A stretch of 64,000 nt of DNA, taken from contig JAJLRJ010000001.1 of assembly GCA_024195265.1 (NCBI GenBank), forward strand, positions 54,623,702-54,687,701, written 5' to 3'. This DNA comes from Dendrophyllia cribrosa (lineage: Eukaryota; Cnidaria; Anthozoa; Scleractinia; Dendrophylliidae). The notes beneath the pieces were generated by a model. The model was not told the DNA's origin and ran no database searches. It saw only the letters and a program-made list of their open reading frames with translations. The position numbers and the translations under genes were made by a program. Numbering within the stretch: the stretch's first letter is position 1; each line of letters begins with the position of its first letter. Positions 44,565 through 58,423 of this stretch are shown piece by piece.

Positions 44565-45660
44565 GGGAGATCAGAAATTCTGAATACTATTTTGAGGTTT
44601 TAGGGGGGTCGATCAGATTAAAATTCTGAATGTCTTTTACGGGGGATCAGAAATATAGCTGTTTTTGTTCGGTTAACTGACGGGGGGATCAGAATTTCTT
44701 AAGAAATAGATGTATATAGCTGCGTTTTTTTGGTTAAAGTGCCACTATGATCAAAAATATGCATTTTCTGTTCTCTTCATATTTTGAAAATATAAGTACG
44801 CGTCACTTACCTTGCGAAGTTTCAAGTCAAAACTCGTACGGGAAGTGCCATTATTTTAACTTTACATTTCGAATTCGGCTTGCCGCCATTACTCAATTAA
44901 AAAATGACCGGGACCGAACCCTGAGAGTTGGATCGAGTTGGCCTAAAGATTTTGTGACGTCAATGACTCATCACGTGCCTTTTGGCTTTGTTGTCTGTGA
45001 CCCGGAGGGAATCGTGTTGAGTCATTGACGTCACAAATCAAGTCACGTGTACCAGATCGCAAACCAGTAGAACGTGGGCTCGGATTTATGAACGGAGTAA
45101 TGGCGGACGGATTTTATGTGATTTTCGTGGGTTTTCGGCCAGCTATTTCTGGGCTGTGTAAGAATATATCAATCTAATTTATAGCAATTCGCATTTGTCT
45201 AAACCTATTAGATACATTTGTGTTAAAAAAGAAGAAAAGAAATACAAACATTTTCGTCGTAGTGGCACTTTAACTGACGGGGGGATCAGAATTTCTGAAT
45301 TTTTTAGAATTAGATGCATAAAGCTGTTTTTGTTTGGTTAACTGACGGGGGAATCAGAGTTTCTGAATTTATAGAATAAGATGTATATAGCTGTGTTTGT
45401 TTGGTTAACTGACGGGGGGATCAGAATTTCTGAATTTTATAGAATAATATGTTTATAGCTGTGTTTGTTCGGTTAACTGACGGGGGATCAGAATTTCTGA
45501 ATTTTTAAGAATTAGATGTATATAGCTGTTTTTGTTCGGTTAACTGACGGGGGGATCAGAATTTCTGAATTTTATAGAATAAGATGTATATAGCTGTGTT
45601 TGTTCGATTTGTTAATGAGGGGATCAGAATTCCTGAATATTTACCAGATTTGTAACAATA
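44565..45660. repeat. Tandem repeat of about 72 bp (GATCAGAATTTCTGAAT) with an inserted MITE
   Basis: About eight units of ACTGACGGGGGGATCAGAAT, TTCTGAATTTTATAGAATAA and a GATGTATATAGCTG segment ending in GGTTA. The array is interrupted at 44,738-45,269 by a TTAA-flanked element that used the TTAA present in each unit as target. Confidence 0.8.
44738..45269. mobile_element. TTAA-flanked element, family AGTGCYACT
   Basis: TTAA at 44734 and 45270, with ends AGTGCCACTATGATCAAA and a near-complement GTAGTGGCACT. The ends resemble those of the element at 23,063, so they belong to one family. No transposase is recognised. Confidence 0.8.
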
Positions 45661-47940
45661 TAAGGAAGGAGGAGGTACAGTGAATAAAATAATAAATTAA
45701 CTGAATCAGAAAAATTGTTGTTTTGTTTCTCATGAATTTGACGGAAGCCCCATTTTTCTCCGTCCAATTGGCCAGTGTCTTTCGGAATGGCAAACTTATT
45801 CAGTGAGTAATGGTAATTTTACACCGATTTTGTCTCAATCGTAATACCACATTTCAGTTTGTAACGCGTTGGTGAGAACAGATACGGCAAATAAATTTAG
45901 CAAGTGATGTTGTGCCGTGATTTGAATGAAAAGATATACTTTTAAGATCATGGATGTTGTCTCTCTCGGATCAGTAATTAAAAATTAGAAAACTACACAG
46001 CTTAAAACAAGAAAATGTGTCCGAACATATTTGGATGAACGCATTTAATGAATTGAAATAATGGCTGGTTTCAAGCAGCGTTTAAATGACATTTTTTTCT
46101 TGTATAACTTGAAAATCTGACATTTATACGTTTGACATTTTTCTAATGATTTATATTTCCATGTTTTTCAAACACGATATGGCCAAACATTCGTGATATA
46201 GCGCAGGCGTATGCGTTAAAACATATATTTCCCTATACTGCGCAGTATTCCTAAAGTAACATTGATTGAAGCCCTATATCTGGCAAATTGGAGTTAATTT
46301 CCATTGTGTAGTAGGGGAAAGGATAGCTGTAAAAAATGTGTCGACTACTTGGAAAAACTCATTTATAATTTAAATAATGACTGTTTTCAAGCAGCGTTTA
46401 AATGACATTTTTTCTTGTATAACTTGAAAATCTGACATTAACTACGTTTGACATATTTCTAATGATTTATTTCCATGTTTTTCAAGCACGAATGGGCCAT
46501 TAAATTGCGATATAGCGCATGCGTATGCGTTAAAACATATATTTTTTTCTATACTGCGCAGTATTCCTAAAGTAACATATTGAAACCCTATATCCGGTAA
46601 ATTGAAAATAATTTTCATTGTGTAGTAGGGGCAATGATATTTGCCGGCTGTGGAAAATGTTTTGACAATTCAGTTGCATTCTTAATAGTTGTTAAACTGT
46701 TTAACAGCTAGAGTTCATTAAGTTCCTTCTTTCTGAATATGAATGTTGTTTCAAAGTTACTGTATAACAACACGTTTTACACTGATTGAAATTTTTTGTA
46801 ATGTTGTATCATAGCGAGGGGAAGTGAGATTAAGAACGTTTGTTAGCGTGTTGTAAATAATCTGTAGTATTAAGTTTTTAATATCCTGAAAAAATGGCAT
46901 CAACGAGTCCAATAATGGAAGGACATAACCTCGCTTATTTAATGTTTGTTTTCAAGTAAGTCTTTATTGTCTTGAAGCCTTATGACATAGCAACAGTTTG
47001 AAGAAAATTAATCAGAAGTAAATTGTTACTTCTGTCATCAACCGTGCAGCTCCGTAATAAACGGATATATCTGAATTTGAATCAGTTATTTCAAATAGCG
47101 GAGCGGAGTAGTACTCAAAAGATACAATCATTAACAAAACATCAGCTGTCAAATTTTTGTCTTTAAATGAAGGTTTCTGCTAGTTAAGGATTGATTTTGT
47201 TTTGTTCATTTTACACATCAAACTAAGGTTGTTTAAGTCAAGAGTTTGCCAATCAAAAAACGCACCTGAAACAGCAGTTTACCATTATGATTGACACGCT
47301 GTAACTTTCATTGCATTTGTCACAAACTGTTGGATGTAAAACACGGTAAAACAGCGGTGTGTAATTCACTTGAACGTACCGAACGCAAAGGTAAGTTTTT
47401 TTTATATTATCGCTGTGAATAGAAGCCCGGCATTATTATTTTTTGTATTCTCTTGTAGTTATTTCATTTTAATGACAATGTAAATCATCTATAAGACTCT
47501 TACTTATTTAGCCAGCTATGTATATCATATGCTCCATTTCACTTGAATTTAGACTCTTTTCTTTTCTTTTCTTAGTTTCATTTTCCCGACTAGCTGAAGT
47601 AACTTTTAAATGCAAAATACTGAATTCATGCAGTAAATCTGAGTCCGCTCATCATTCGTTCTGTGACGATGGTTTGGAAACCCGAAAAGCCATATCATGG
47701 GGCACGGGGTTCTGTTCTATTAGATCATTTTCTCTTGCAAAAAATAACGATTAAAATAACGATTGAAGTATTGATCACGTACCATGTCAGTCTTATTCTT
47801 CGACCAACCTTATAAACGATTTTAAAACTTTGGAGTAATCCGTGTTATCCTGCGATTTTCCCCGTGAAATTATTCTTTAATTTTTTTCTTTCCGTATTCT
47901 GAATAACAAAATAATAATAGTTCGTATGACACAAATGCCC

Positions 47941-48291
47941 CCGGGGAGGACTCCTATAAAAATTGTAAAAAATGAGGCGGGTGCTCGCCGTACCTATTAG
48001 GGGTCAAAATGTGAACATTAGTACCACTTAGGGTGCTAAAATCTAAAATGATGACCGTTAGAGTTATCGCTGTACCTTTTAGGACATGTTTAGGGTATTT
48101 AGCCTCAAAACTATGACAGTATGTGACATGTACATGTGTTGTTTCGGAATTGGTACCTCTTAGGAGTAAAAATTCTTTTGATCCACGCCTATCAAACAAG
48201 ATTCTGGTACCTTTTAGGGTGTTTATCGAAAATTTCCGACGAGCACCTCCGTCATTTTTATATGGGAGCCCCCCCCCCCCCCCCCCCGGAA
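47941..48291. mobile_element. 351-bp insertion with 8-bp target duplication, unit B only
   Basis: AAATGCCC occurs at 47933-47940 and 48292-48299. Unit A has it once near 16,565. The ends are GC-rich (CCGGGGAGGACTCC and a poly-C run then GGAA). The interior repeats GGTACC-TTTTAGGG motifs. An 8-bp duplication fits a hAT-type non-autonomous element. Confidence 0.7.
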
Positions 48292-48599
48292 AAATGCCCT
48301 TTACCATTTTCACGATGGTGTCATTTTACTACAACTTCCTGAATTCTTCAGTTTTGTGTTTCTTGTACAAATTAGGGTTAAATGGTATCAAGAAGTCGTC
48401 TATTGTACCGAGAAAAAAAAAGAAAGGAAAAACGAAATAAATTCTGGTAAAATTCTGATAAAATATAAACTAGTCTTGTATGACGCCTTCGTGAAAATGG
48501 CCTATTGTAAGAAATACCAAAGAATTCAGTGTAAAAAAAATTCAGAATAAATTTATTGCTATAAATTAGCTTCTGGGAACGAAAGACAAACAACTGAAA

Positions 48600-48905
48600 T
48601 TTTGGAAATTTACAACGTGGTGCAATTTTTCTCGGAGTCATCTTTTAAAATTTTGTAACCTTGGTTTGTATGTTACGTCATCGTCGTCATGTTGATGGGC
48701 ATGCGTGGGAGCCTATCGGTGGTTTCGATCACTACGTGGCTACCACACCATTGGGAAATTTACAACGTAGTGTAATGTTTCTCGTTAAGTCATCTTAAAA
48801 TATTTCGTAACCTTGGTTTGCATGTTACATGTACGTCTTCGCCGTCATGTTGACGGGCATGAAGAAAAGATTCCCTACCGTTATAATTATAGCCTGTTGG
48901 TGTTT
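48600..48905. repeat. About 150-bp tandem repeat, two copies (unit B)
   Basis: Counterpart of the four-copy array at 16,940-17,545, with GGAAATTTACAACGTGGTG near 48,605 and GGGAAATTTACAACGTAGTG near 48,751. Confidence 0.6.
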
Positions 48906-50334
48906 CCAATATTTTGCACATCGGTAAGCATGCACAGTGAATGTTTTAAAAAAATCCATCGAGCCGTTTCTCAGATTTTTGCAAATTCCATTAAAATCGA
49001 AAATTTCTCAAAAATTGCACATGAAACGATGTTAGGTAAGGTAGTTCTCAAGATCGCAAAAGAGAAAGTAAACAACTTTCAAGGTTTACAAACATAACAT
49101 CAAGCTACTTTTTGACATTATCATCAGTCAGTAATTTCACAAAACCAGTGTTAATCTCTCGATCAATTTAATACCAGTACACAAATAGTAAGGTTTGAAA
49201 TGTTATTGCGATTTATTTGAATTCAAACATACAGAATTTTTTTATTCTTGCAAAATATATATGCCATATACCATATTTTAAGATGTCTATGTGGGATTTT
49301 CAATGCGAAATCTTAAACGCGCTAAATTTTACTTTTACTGATTTCTAAGTTTCTTGTTTATCGTCGTCATGGTAATATCGATTTTACCAGAAAATATATC
49401 TTGCCAAACTTCAATTCAAAACCAGTTAGTGGTGAAAATTTCACGTTGATCTGACTTGGAGAAGACCGCTTAAAAGCCGATTGAAAAATGTTGGTATGGT
49501 CTCCAGAAAACTGTATCGAACCACCTTATTTTTTGATAGGTAGAGTGCACGTGGTAAGGAAGCCCAATAGGAGCTAAAAAGCTTGTAGAAATTGGGCTCC
49601 TCATATTTAATTATATATTTATATCCATTCACATTAATTCAAATTAAAAGTGTAGTTAGTAGTCCTGTATGTGTTGCTAAGTAAGGAAAAATTGAAATCC
49701 AAATTTTAAACAGCTCTTAATTAGTATGACAGTAATTGGCCACTTTAATTGAGAATGACTAATGAGCCTTGCAAATTAATTAGTGATGAAGAGTCATATT
49801 GTGTTATTGAGCACACAAAGAAACGCCTCCAAACGGTATTTTTTCGCCTTAATTTGGCACAGTAAGTAATGGCCTGTAATGGGTGTTTCTAAATTAGCCA
49901 TGTAACGAATAACATTCACTTGAGTTTTAATTATACAACATGATTTTTTCGCCTTCGCTGCAATAAAGGCCATCGATTTTGGAACTGAATGAGCCAAAGC
50001 AATTTGACAATAATTATCAAAAAAATTAGGAAATAAAAATTGTAAAGTTGAACTGAGTTTAAGTTTTGAACAGGTATACATTTGTGAGTCAGTGTGTGGA
50101 AAATATATTTTACATAATTATAAACATGCCATGTTTAATACACAAAGAAACACGTCAAAGTTTAAAGTTTATTTTTTGTGGATCACATTATTAAGAATTA
50201 AAATTCTTGTCTCTAAATGAAGTCTGCAATTTGAGACAAAATGTCCTGACATGTGAAGTTTTGTTCACAAGGAAACACCTCAAAGTGTGTCTTTCCGCCT
50301 ACAATAGAACTACCTTTAATTCTTGATTCTGAAT

Positions 50335-50473
50335 GTATATGTTGTAGTTAATTTTTTATCTCAGTTGATTTTTGTTTTTCCTTTGTTTCAAGTTCATTAG
50401 CATATATTACCATACCCAAAAACAATGGAAAAACAAAAATTAACTGAGATAAAAAATTAACTACAACATATAC
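50335..50473. mobile_element. Hairpin element upstream of copy B
   Basis: GTATATGTTGTAGTTAATTT and its exact complement bound a 139-bp palindrome. It is absent from unit A at the matching place near 20,630. Confidence 0.75.
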
Positions 50474-52096
50474 ACAATATTTTTTAGTTGTACATGCTCT
50501 TTTTTGTGGTGTAAACCATGAAACACACCCCAAATGTATCTTTTTCACCGTTGACAGAATTATACAATTGCCATTAAATAATCGCCATTCCCAAATGTCT
50601 ATCTGATGTCCATTTAAAATCACAATAGATCCATGCAGCTGAAGTAAACAACGGGAACAAAACTGTAATCATGATCAAAACTAACCTTGATTGGCTTTGA
50701 TGCAGTCTATGTATTAACTCATCTACTCTCCACCTTATCTTACAGAGAAATATGAGTCCGTTACAAGAGCTACTTCTTAAGCTATCCCAACTTGTTCAGC
50801 AACTCCTTCAGACCTTGCCGTATTGGTGGCAACTCCCGATTGTCTTGCTGTTTTTTTATCAGTCTCGACAAAGGGATTACTTGATGCAAAACAATTTATT
50901 TGATGGTTACCCTTCCCAGTTTAATGGACCGAAACGCGATTGTCAGGACCCGGTGATAGGTAAATACTGCTAGATTTAACAACCGCTTGTACATAGCATA
51001 ACTTTATTAAATTAACTAGTTTACAAAACAGGAAATAACCATAATAAGGCTTAAAAAAATCTTCTAAATTAGAATCTATTATTTTCGTAAGGAACATGGG
51101 CAACAAATCTAAAAGGTAAATGATTATCAAAACAGATGAGGAATGGAATATAGGGAAATTCAGAGAATATTTCATATCACCCATGAGCAACCCATGGGGT
51201 CTCTTTTTTAGTAATGAGGAGTCAGGGGTAAATGTAATACGTAAAAGCTAGGGATAATTGCATGCAAACTTAGACTGAATTTAGTGACTGAATTAGATTG
51301 CGTGCTTTCGTTTTGTCATTTGCGAAAAATTCAGTTTCAAAATTAACATGTACAATCTTCCCACGATAATATTATTTCATATCGTTTGATAATATTTATT
51401 ACATACATATTCAGTTATAATCTACGGGAAAATAACATTGTGATGACATATAGACTACATCTACGCATGGAGAAGTTGATTTCCGCAAAATGTCAAGATA
51501 AGTTAACATATCTAGATCTTACCAACCGCAACAAACGCAAATAACGAATAAATCAATTAGACTGGCTAAAAACAGACCAAACAAAACTTAGTCACTCAGT
51601 TCCAAATCTGTGAAAACAGCGTTGAATGCGTTACGTGGTTTTTTTAAATGAACTCGCACTGCTGGCAATCTCCGTACCGTGCAGACGCCATGACTTTGTG
51701 CCCACTATAGAAATTATAGCGGGTCTGGGTATGAATTCGACTCCGTGAGGGTTTGAAGAATCTTTTGGGGACGCGGGACCTTAAAAAATGGCAGCAGAGA
51801 AAACTAGCTGTGAGGTAAACGTTGTTTAAAATACGACAGACTTAATAGCAGCTACACAAACACAAGTAAACATCAAGAAATACAAAATGTTTCTTACCTT
51901 AGACAATAACTTCATTCCTTGCATGGGAGCAAAACCAACGACAGAAAACTGAGCCAATTTTGTCAAAACCTTCGATCGTGAGATTCACGTGTAGCTATGC
52001 CTTGAAGTAATTCCTTACGATTACCTCGCCGTCCTTGATTTGTTGTTGTAGTAAAACTTTGCGTTTTATTCCTATGTCGTCATCTTACAAGACTTA

Positions 52097-52343
52097 AGCC
52101 CCGGCTACACGTTCTAAAATTGTTATATAACATTTTTTGGTTCAACAATGTTAGAACGTGTAGCCGGCATGTTAGATGACGTTTGTCTTACATTTTTTGT
52201 TAGAAGAATGTTTTGATTTCGATCAAACACTTCTTCTAACAAAAAATGTTAGACAAACGTCATCTAAAATGCCGGCTACACGTTCTAACATTTGTTGAAC
52301 CAAAAAATGTTATATAACAATGTTAGAACGTGTAGCCGGGGCT
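52097..52343. mobile_element. PIF/Harbinger-like MITE, intron 1 of copy B
   Basis: 247-bp palindrome with ends AGCCCCGGCTACACGTTCTA and complement, flanked by TTA on both sides. Unit A has the empty site GACTTATCGAC near 22,478. A 3-bp TTA duplication is the PIF/Harbinger signature. The first eight bases match the nested element at 19,739. Confidence 0.8.
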
Positions 52344-52505
52344 TTATCGACTTCAACTTTCTCCAGTTCCCACCTCCAGACGATTCCAGAATATTTATAT
52401 CCCAAAAGCTTGCACCCAGGCTCTCTATAGTTTCTCTCTATAGTTTTTTTGGAGTAAGAAATTGGTGAATACAAGTTAGAAATAATGTCATTAATGTTAT
52501 CGTAG

Positions 52506-52751
52506 GCCACTTGTCTTTGGGATGCTCCAACATGAAACATCTGCCATATTCGCTTGAGAAAGAGGGAATTACGACAGAATTGTGTGTACAGCATTGCAAA
52601 GACAAAAAGTACCCGTATGCAGGGTTTGATCACTGTCACAGATGTTACTGTTTTACAAATCTGAAGTAAATTGGAAAAACTTCGAAGAACGGATGCCGAC
52701 ACGGAAGGTCAGGATGCAGTGCTTCTGCAAAAATCGAAGTCTTCAGAACAA
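52506..52751 (+). other. WSC-like exon 2 of copy B, with in-frame stop
   Basis: Same 246-nt phase 1-1 exon as in copy A, with all Cys codons present in the aligned frame. AAA has become TAA at 52667. Relative to A it has several other replacements (for example KTLQSGGR to KTSKNGCR), which may mean relaxed constraint. Skipping this exon would bypass this stop but not the one in exon 7. Confidence 0.7.
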
Positions 52752-52888
52752 GTAAGTAACTATTCCATGTACCAATCATATTATGATAAGAGATAAGATA
52801 CTAAGCAAAGCAATCTGTCAGTGTGATCGTCCTGGTTGATGTAGTTCTGAAAAGAACTGTTGTTGTTGTTGTTGTTGTTGTTGCTGAT

Positions 52889-52941
52889 ATTGACTGACGT
52901 TTCGACAACCCGTGCGGAAGTCGGAAAGTCATCTTCAGAGT
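52889..52941 (-). ncRNA. Hammerhead-ribozyme-like motif (Penelope-type), unit B
   Basis: The minus strand has CTGAAGATGAC, a loop, GTTGTC, then GAAACGTC. The core elements CUGANGA and GAAA are intact and a GUC follows. Same position as the motif at 23,003 in unit A. Confidence 0.4.
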
Positions 52942-55900
52942 CATATTAAGGAATTCAAAGTTATGATACCTGATTTATTCTGCGGTTAGAGGTTATATGA
53001 ATTTCATACTGATATATGTAATTAGTGTAGTGATTAATAACTGATGGTAGAAACTTGGACTGGACGCGGTTCACTTTCTGATGACATTCTTTTTTCGTAG
53101 TGCATTGCACTGAGGACATGCTAACGGCTCGGACCCATGATGGGACCTGTAATGATCTGAATGAACCGGCCTCAGGAAGCAGGTTTTACCGGTTTGGGCG
53201 GAATGTGAATCGTACCAAGACGTTTGAGGACAATGACCTCTTGGGGCCATGCCCGCGAGAGTTAAGCAGAAGGTAACATTAACAGTTTAGTTATTTACTC
53301 ATTCAATAGTTATTTCAGTATGATAAAGCATGTTGTATGAAAATAAGTGGCGACAAATTAGTTTTCTGAGCAAAAACACATACATCCTTTATTCAAGTTA
53401 CAGTCTGAAATGTAAATTGACTGAACATTTTGAATCCACCACCGCGTAAAGACGAGGTAGACGGCGCATTTTTAATTTAGAATATTCACGTAAATGATGC
53501 CATCAATTAGAAATCTTTGGTTTTATTTTTTTCAGAAAATCTATCATTTGTAGTGAGAAAAGCATGACAAAATGGACTAGAAATGGTAAATTGCATAAAA
53601 CACTTGAAAATTGAAAATTCAACATGAAGAATATTCATCAGGGTTGCTATCGAATGTTTCACAAGAATAAACTAAAGATACAAGATACCGAACTGTCATC
53701 TATCCAAATTATTTTATTTTTACTTGCAGATTGATGGCCAGAGATAAATTTATTCCCGCCAAGCAGTTGAACCTGTTAGCAGCCGGTTGGATCCAGTTTA
53801 ACCTGCACGACTGGTTTGACCATGGACCAGTGGATACTTCCAGGCGAATAAAGATAGAACTCGATGAAGATGATCCTGTGTACAGGGAACATAAAGGAGA
53901 GATGAAAATTCCAAGAACTAATCCCGACAGCTGTCATAAGTTCTCGGTAACCTACTGCCAAAATATATAAATGCAAGAATTAGAATACATGACAACCGAG
54001 CCAACCCGGTTAGGCGAGATCACGGTATCGCGATACCGGGAACGTGAACCCTGCTCAGCTGAAGGAGAGCTGAGATTTTTCCATGATATCGCATTACCCT
54101 GCTAATCTGTGACTTTATTTGCATTAGCTCGCACAAAAGACGAAACAAAATGTTGGAAAAAATCATCATTTCAAGCATTCTAAGTTTTTAAGCCATTTTC
54201 AAAACAACAATGCACAAACAAGAGAGGATCAAGACGACAAAGTCAATTCCCAACCCGTACTCTATTTTAATAATAGCTGATCAACTTATTTTTAGTTCTT
54301 CTGACGCAAGCGAGCAAAACGTTTTGTAACTTGAACCTATAAATATGATTTCATTGTTTTTTCTCCCCAGGATTCAGAATCCCCCGCGACATTTCAGAAT
54401 GACGTCACACACTGGTGGGATGGATCTCAGTTGTATGGCAGCAATCTCAATACAAATGCAAGACTGCGCAGCTTTAAAGAAGGCAAAATGAAGGTGGACA
54501 AGATGAATGGCTTGCTTCCAATTGGTCGCAAAACTGGAATTGAGATAACCGGTAAGCCTGAGATATCGGCTGCGAACAATCCTCGATTTTTCGAAAGTGA
54601 TTTGATTGACTTTGTACTGGTCTTTAATATGTAAGTGACAAATGGTATCCCATCTCCTGCACTCACAGTAGTTTATTCTCTCTGCAATATTATTGTCTCT
54701 CGCCAGTTTCGTTTTACAGGATAGACATGGCTTGTACGACCAACAGGTTAAAAATTATGATTGTGCAAATTCAAAATGCAAACTCACGGTTAATCCATTT
54801 AATTATTCCGCAGAAGAAAGAATTAAACCATGCAAGCTTTCTTTCGTAAATCGCTTGCCAGCCAACTTCTCTTCTGACAGGATCGAATGACTTGTTTTAC
54901 AGGTTTTAGCCAGAATTGGTGGATCGGTCTTAGTCTCTTGCACAACATATTCACAAGAGAACACAACGCTATTTGTGATATGCTGATGGAGCACCACCCT
55001 GATTGGCCAGACCAGAAATTGTACGACACAGCCAGGTAAAAGGAAATGAATTGTCAACCGATGCCAAACGTATATTTCGGGCATCCAAGTGCCCTTTATC
55101 CCTGCATTCATCTGTCTAAATATTAAGTGCTCATCATACATGTGGTTGTTATCAGTGTCTTAACTTGAAGTACATGTTTGTTGGGGATTTTCGGGTTAAT
55201 GGATAAGTGGCGAAATAATTTTAAGGCTAAGGGATAAACCAGTCAAAACAACAATGATTAACATTAGGTTTAGGGATAATTGCAGATTTGGTGATATTAG
55301 GGATTTTAGGGATAAGGGGTAACTAATCCCCTTATCAGGGCCTCTGTTATATTCTAAGGAACATTAGTCGACGTTGAACTCTCAAGTTAGGCTCCAGAAC
55401 ACTCATTTGTGTTATAAGAAGCCTACAAGAAAAAAACAGCTCTCTCTCAAGAGTTGCTATACATTCTTTGTAAAATCTCGAGTTTTTAAAACAGTACTGC
55501 ACAGTGACAAAGCATCTAGTATATCCGACTCAAATCTCCAAAGATAGCGTTGATTTCTTTGTAGCCGGATAAGAGAATGTGGCGCATGTGCCAATGAGGC
55601 AATAAATGTAAACAATTAGCCACAGGATGTAGTATATGTTGGTAAATCAGTTCGGTCTAATTTTGCAGAATACATAACTCAAATATTTCTCTTTCCCAGG
55701 TTAATCAACACAGCAACGGTTCAGAAAATTCACACAGTGGAATGGACCCCAGCCATTCTGAACAACAGTGTTTTGCGCGCCGGCATGTTTGTAAACTTTG
55801 GCCTGAGTCCCGGTGAAGAAGTTTTTGATTTGTTAGCGGCGTATAACATAAGCAGTAGTATGACTGGTGCGTTGTTGAAACCACTTGTTGGCTCACCAAG

Positions 55901-58423
55901 CGAGTTTTATGGCGTCCCTTTCTCTCTGACTGAAGAATTCGTGTCAGTATATCGTATGCACCCATTGCTACCGGATGATCTGCACATGCGTTCCTTTAAG
56001 AATGGAGAAAGGACTGGGAAGTAGTATTCACTGCCAGACTATTCTTTTAGTGGAGCTACAGATGTTTTAAGGCAAAATAGCATGGATGACGTTGTTTACA
56101 CGTTCGGGACTGAGCATCCAGGGGCACTTACTCTTCATAACTACCCGAAACATCTGATGAACCTAAAGCTACCGAACCACCAACAGAACGGAGAGGTGAG
56201 AAGGAAAGTCACAGAGAAATTTTATTCATCCACGTAATGTGTTTTGTATTTTATTTAATATATTATTTCATATGCCTTTGCACATACAATTTATTTAGTG
56301 AAACTTACGCGCGCTCGCACACACACATACACAACATTGCTGCATCACACCCAGTCATGCCTCACTACTTTTAAATAAGTGACATATATATGTATACTAC
56401 TTTAATACTTTACGATGTCTATCTATCTTTTCTTAATTTTCTTTTCATACATTTTTAACTAACTAACACATTAACATATAAACTACTTTTTAAGTAAATT
56501 GCATTTATCTATTTTCCTTCAATTTATCTAAACTCTTTTTTCTAGCCCAGAAAACTATACTTAAGTGCAACAGTTCACATTTCTCTTTTCTTTATTTTAT
56601 GTTGGATTTCTTAGTTTCAATTAATTTTAGTATATAGCGGTGTCGGTTATACGTTCAAAGTAGGCTCAGTCCGGTTTTTGCTGAGAAACGAGGCTCAATT
56701 TCCAGTCATTTGACACGTGCTACAAGAGAAAAATTGAATAGCTGTTATACCTCGTGTGCACCTCTTATTTCATTCGTTCTCTCTAACAACAGATTTTATT
56801 GTTATCAGGGCTATGGACATTGTTAAGCTTTTCTATATATTGTTTTCTCAAGCAACAGTGTTGCCGCTTTACTGATTGTTTGCCCCCAAACATCCGAGTT
56901 CTGTCACTACATAACCATTGCCTTTCTCGTTATTCGACCAAGCACCACTTTCTTTTCATTATTAGTTACACAAAGAGAACTAGACGGAAGTGTAGAAATG
57001 TAAAGCCTTAAAATGATTACACTGTAAGCAAACTTGTAGTTTTAATAAAATCTGAGACTGAATGAAGGATCCGCGAGACAGAAAACTGGCATTACGATAC
57101 AACGATTATGCTATAATGTTTTTGAGAATAATTTGCAACGCCATAAACCTAGTTCCGCAAAATGCTTTGAAAGAAAAGTCAGTGTTTTCTTCAAAGCGGC
57201 TTCATAAGCATTACAAGAATACTATATTATCTTTATAACTTTTTTTGTCTTTAGTTCATTGACCTTGCAACCATTGACATTGTGCGTGACCGAGAACGTG
57301 GCATCCCACGATATAATGAGTTTAGACGATTGACGCATCTCCCTCCCGTGGAGTCCTTTGAAAAGCTCACGCCAAACAGAGAACACTCCAATCTGCTGAA
57401 GGAGCTGTACGAAAATGATATTGAGAAAGTAGATCTCCTGATTGGTTGCCTGGCAGAGGAGCCTCGGCCTGATGGCTATGGGTTTGGTGAAACAGCATTC
57501 AACATATTTGTTCTCATGGCCAGCAGAAGACTGCAAACCGACAGGTCAGTGAGGCTGTTTCGTGAAGCGAAATGCGCTTTCGGCTGGTCATGGTCGAAGA
57601 AGATCGTCACCGATCTTGAGTAAAAACTTAGACTTTTGGACACAAAATGAACTGGAGATAACAAAATGAATATGGGTATAGAGAATTTTTTTAACGTAAA
57701 GTTGAAGTAAAAGAAACGACATACGCTGATACTTTCATAAAAATGTTTATTTATATCATTTTGATAATGCTAATAACGATGGATTTTGACATGCATATGC
57801 AACCGCCAAATTGTTATTTCATCGATCAAGTATGCCAATTAGGTCCGTGGGTCATTCGTCCATTCAATTTTTTATTTAAATTAAAAATTGAAAATCGATG
57901 TCCGTTTTGGATTTTCTTTTTTTTTATCAAAAGAAATAGAAAAAAGAAATATCAAAATCATTTTACTTCTTTCCTTTAAAAAAAATTAAAGTAGGGCATG
58001 CATTTTTCATTTTTACCGTCGACAATTTAGAGAAAATTAAACAACCGACATCATTCTTTCACTAACAGTTGAAACCAATGTTAAAGTTTTATGACATCGC
58101 TGATTATTCCGTTTTCGACGAAAGTCCAAAAAATTGAAAATTGCGATCAGTTTTCAATTTTTGTTTTTAAGCTTAAAATTGAAAATCGTTTGCACTTGAG
58201 GTGACAAAAGCACTCCAGTGGGGGAGGGTGATGTCTGGATAAAAGTACGTAAATCGGGGGCATCCCATCCCCTACCCACTGCGTCATGAGTCAACCGTCA
58301 ACCTCGTCCCCAGCGCCATCTCCGCTTTCAAGATGCCGCCATCTTGAAAGTGAAGATGGAAGAGTCTGGGACTGAATTAAGAAAGAAGCGGAAAATTCAT
58401 GTGAAAGAGTAAACATCACAAAC

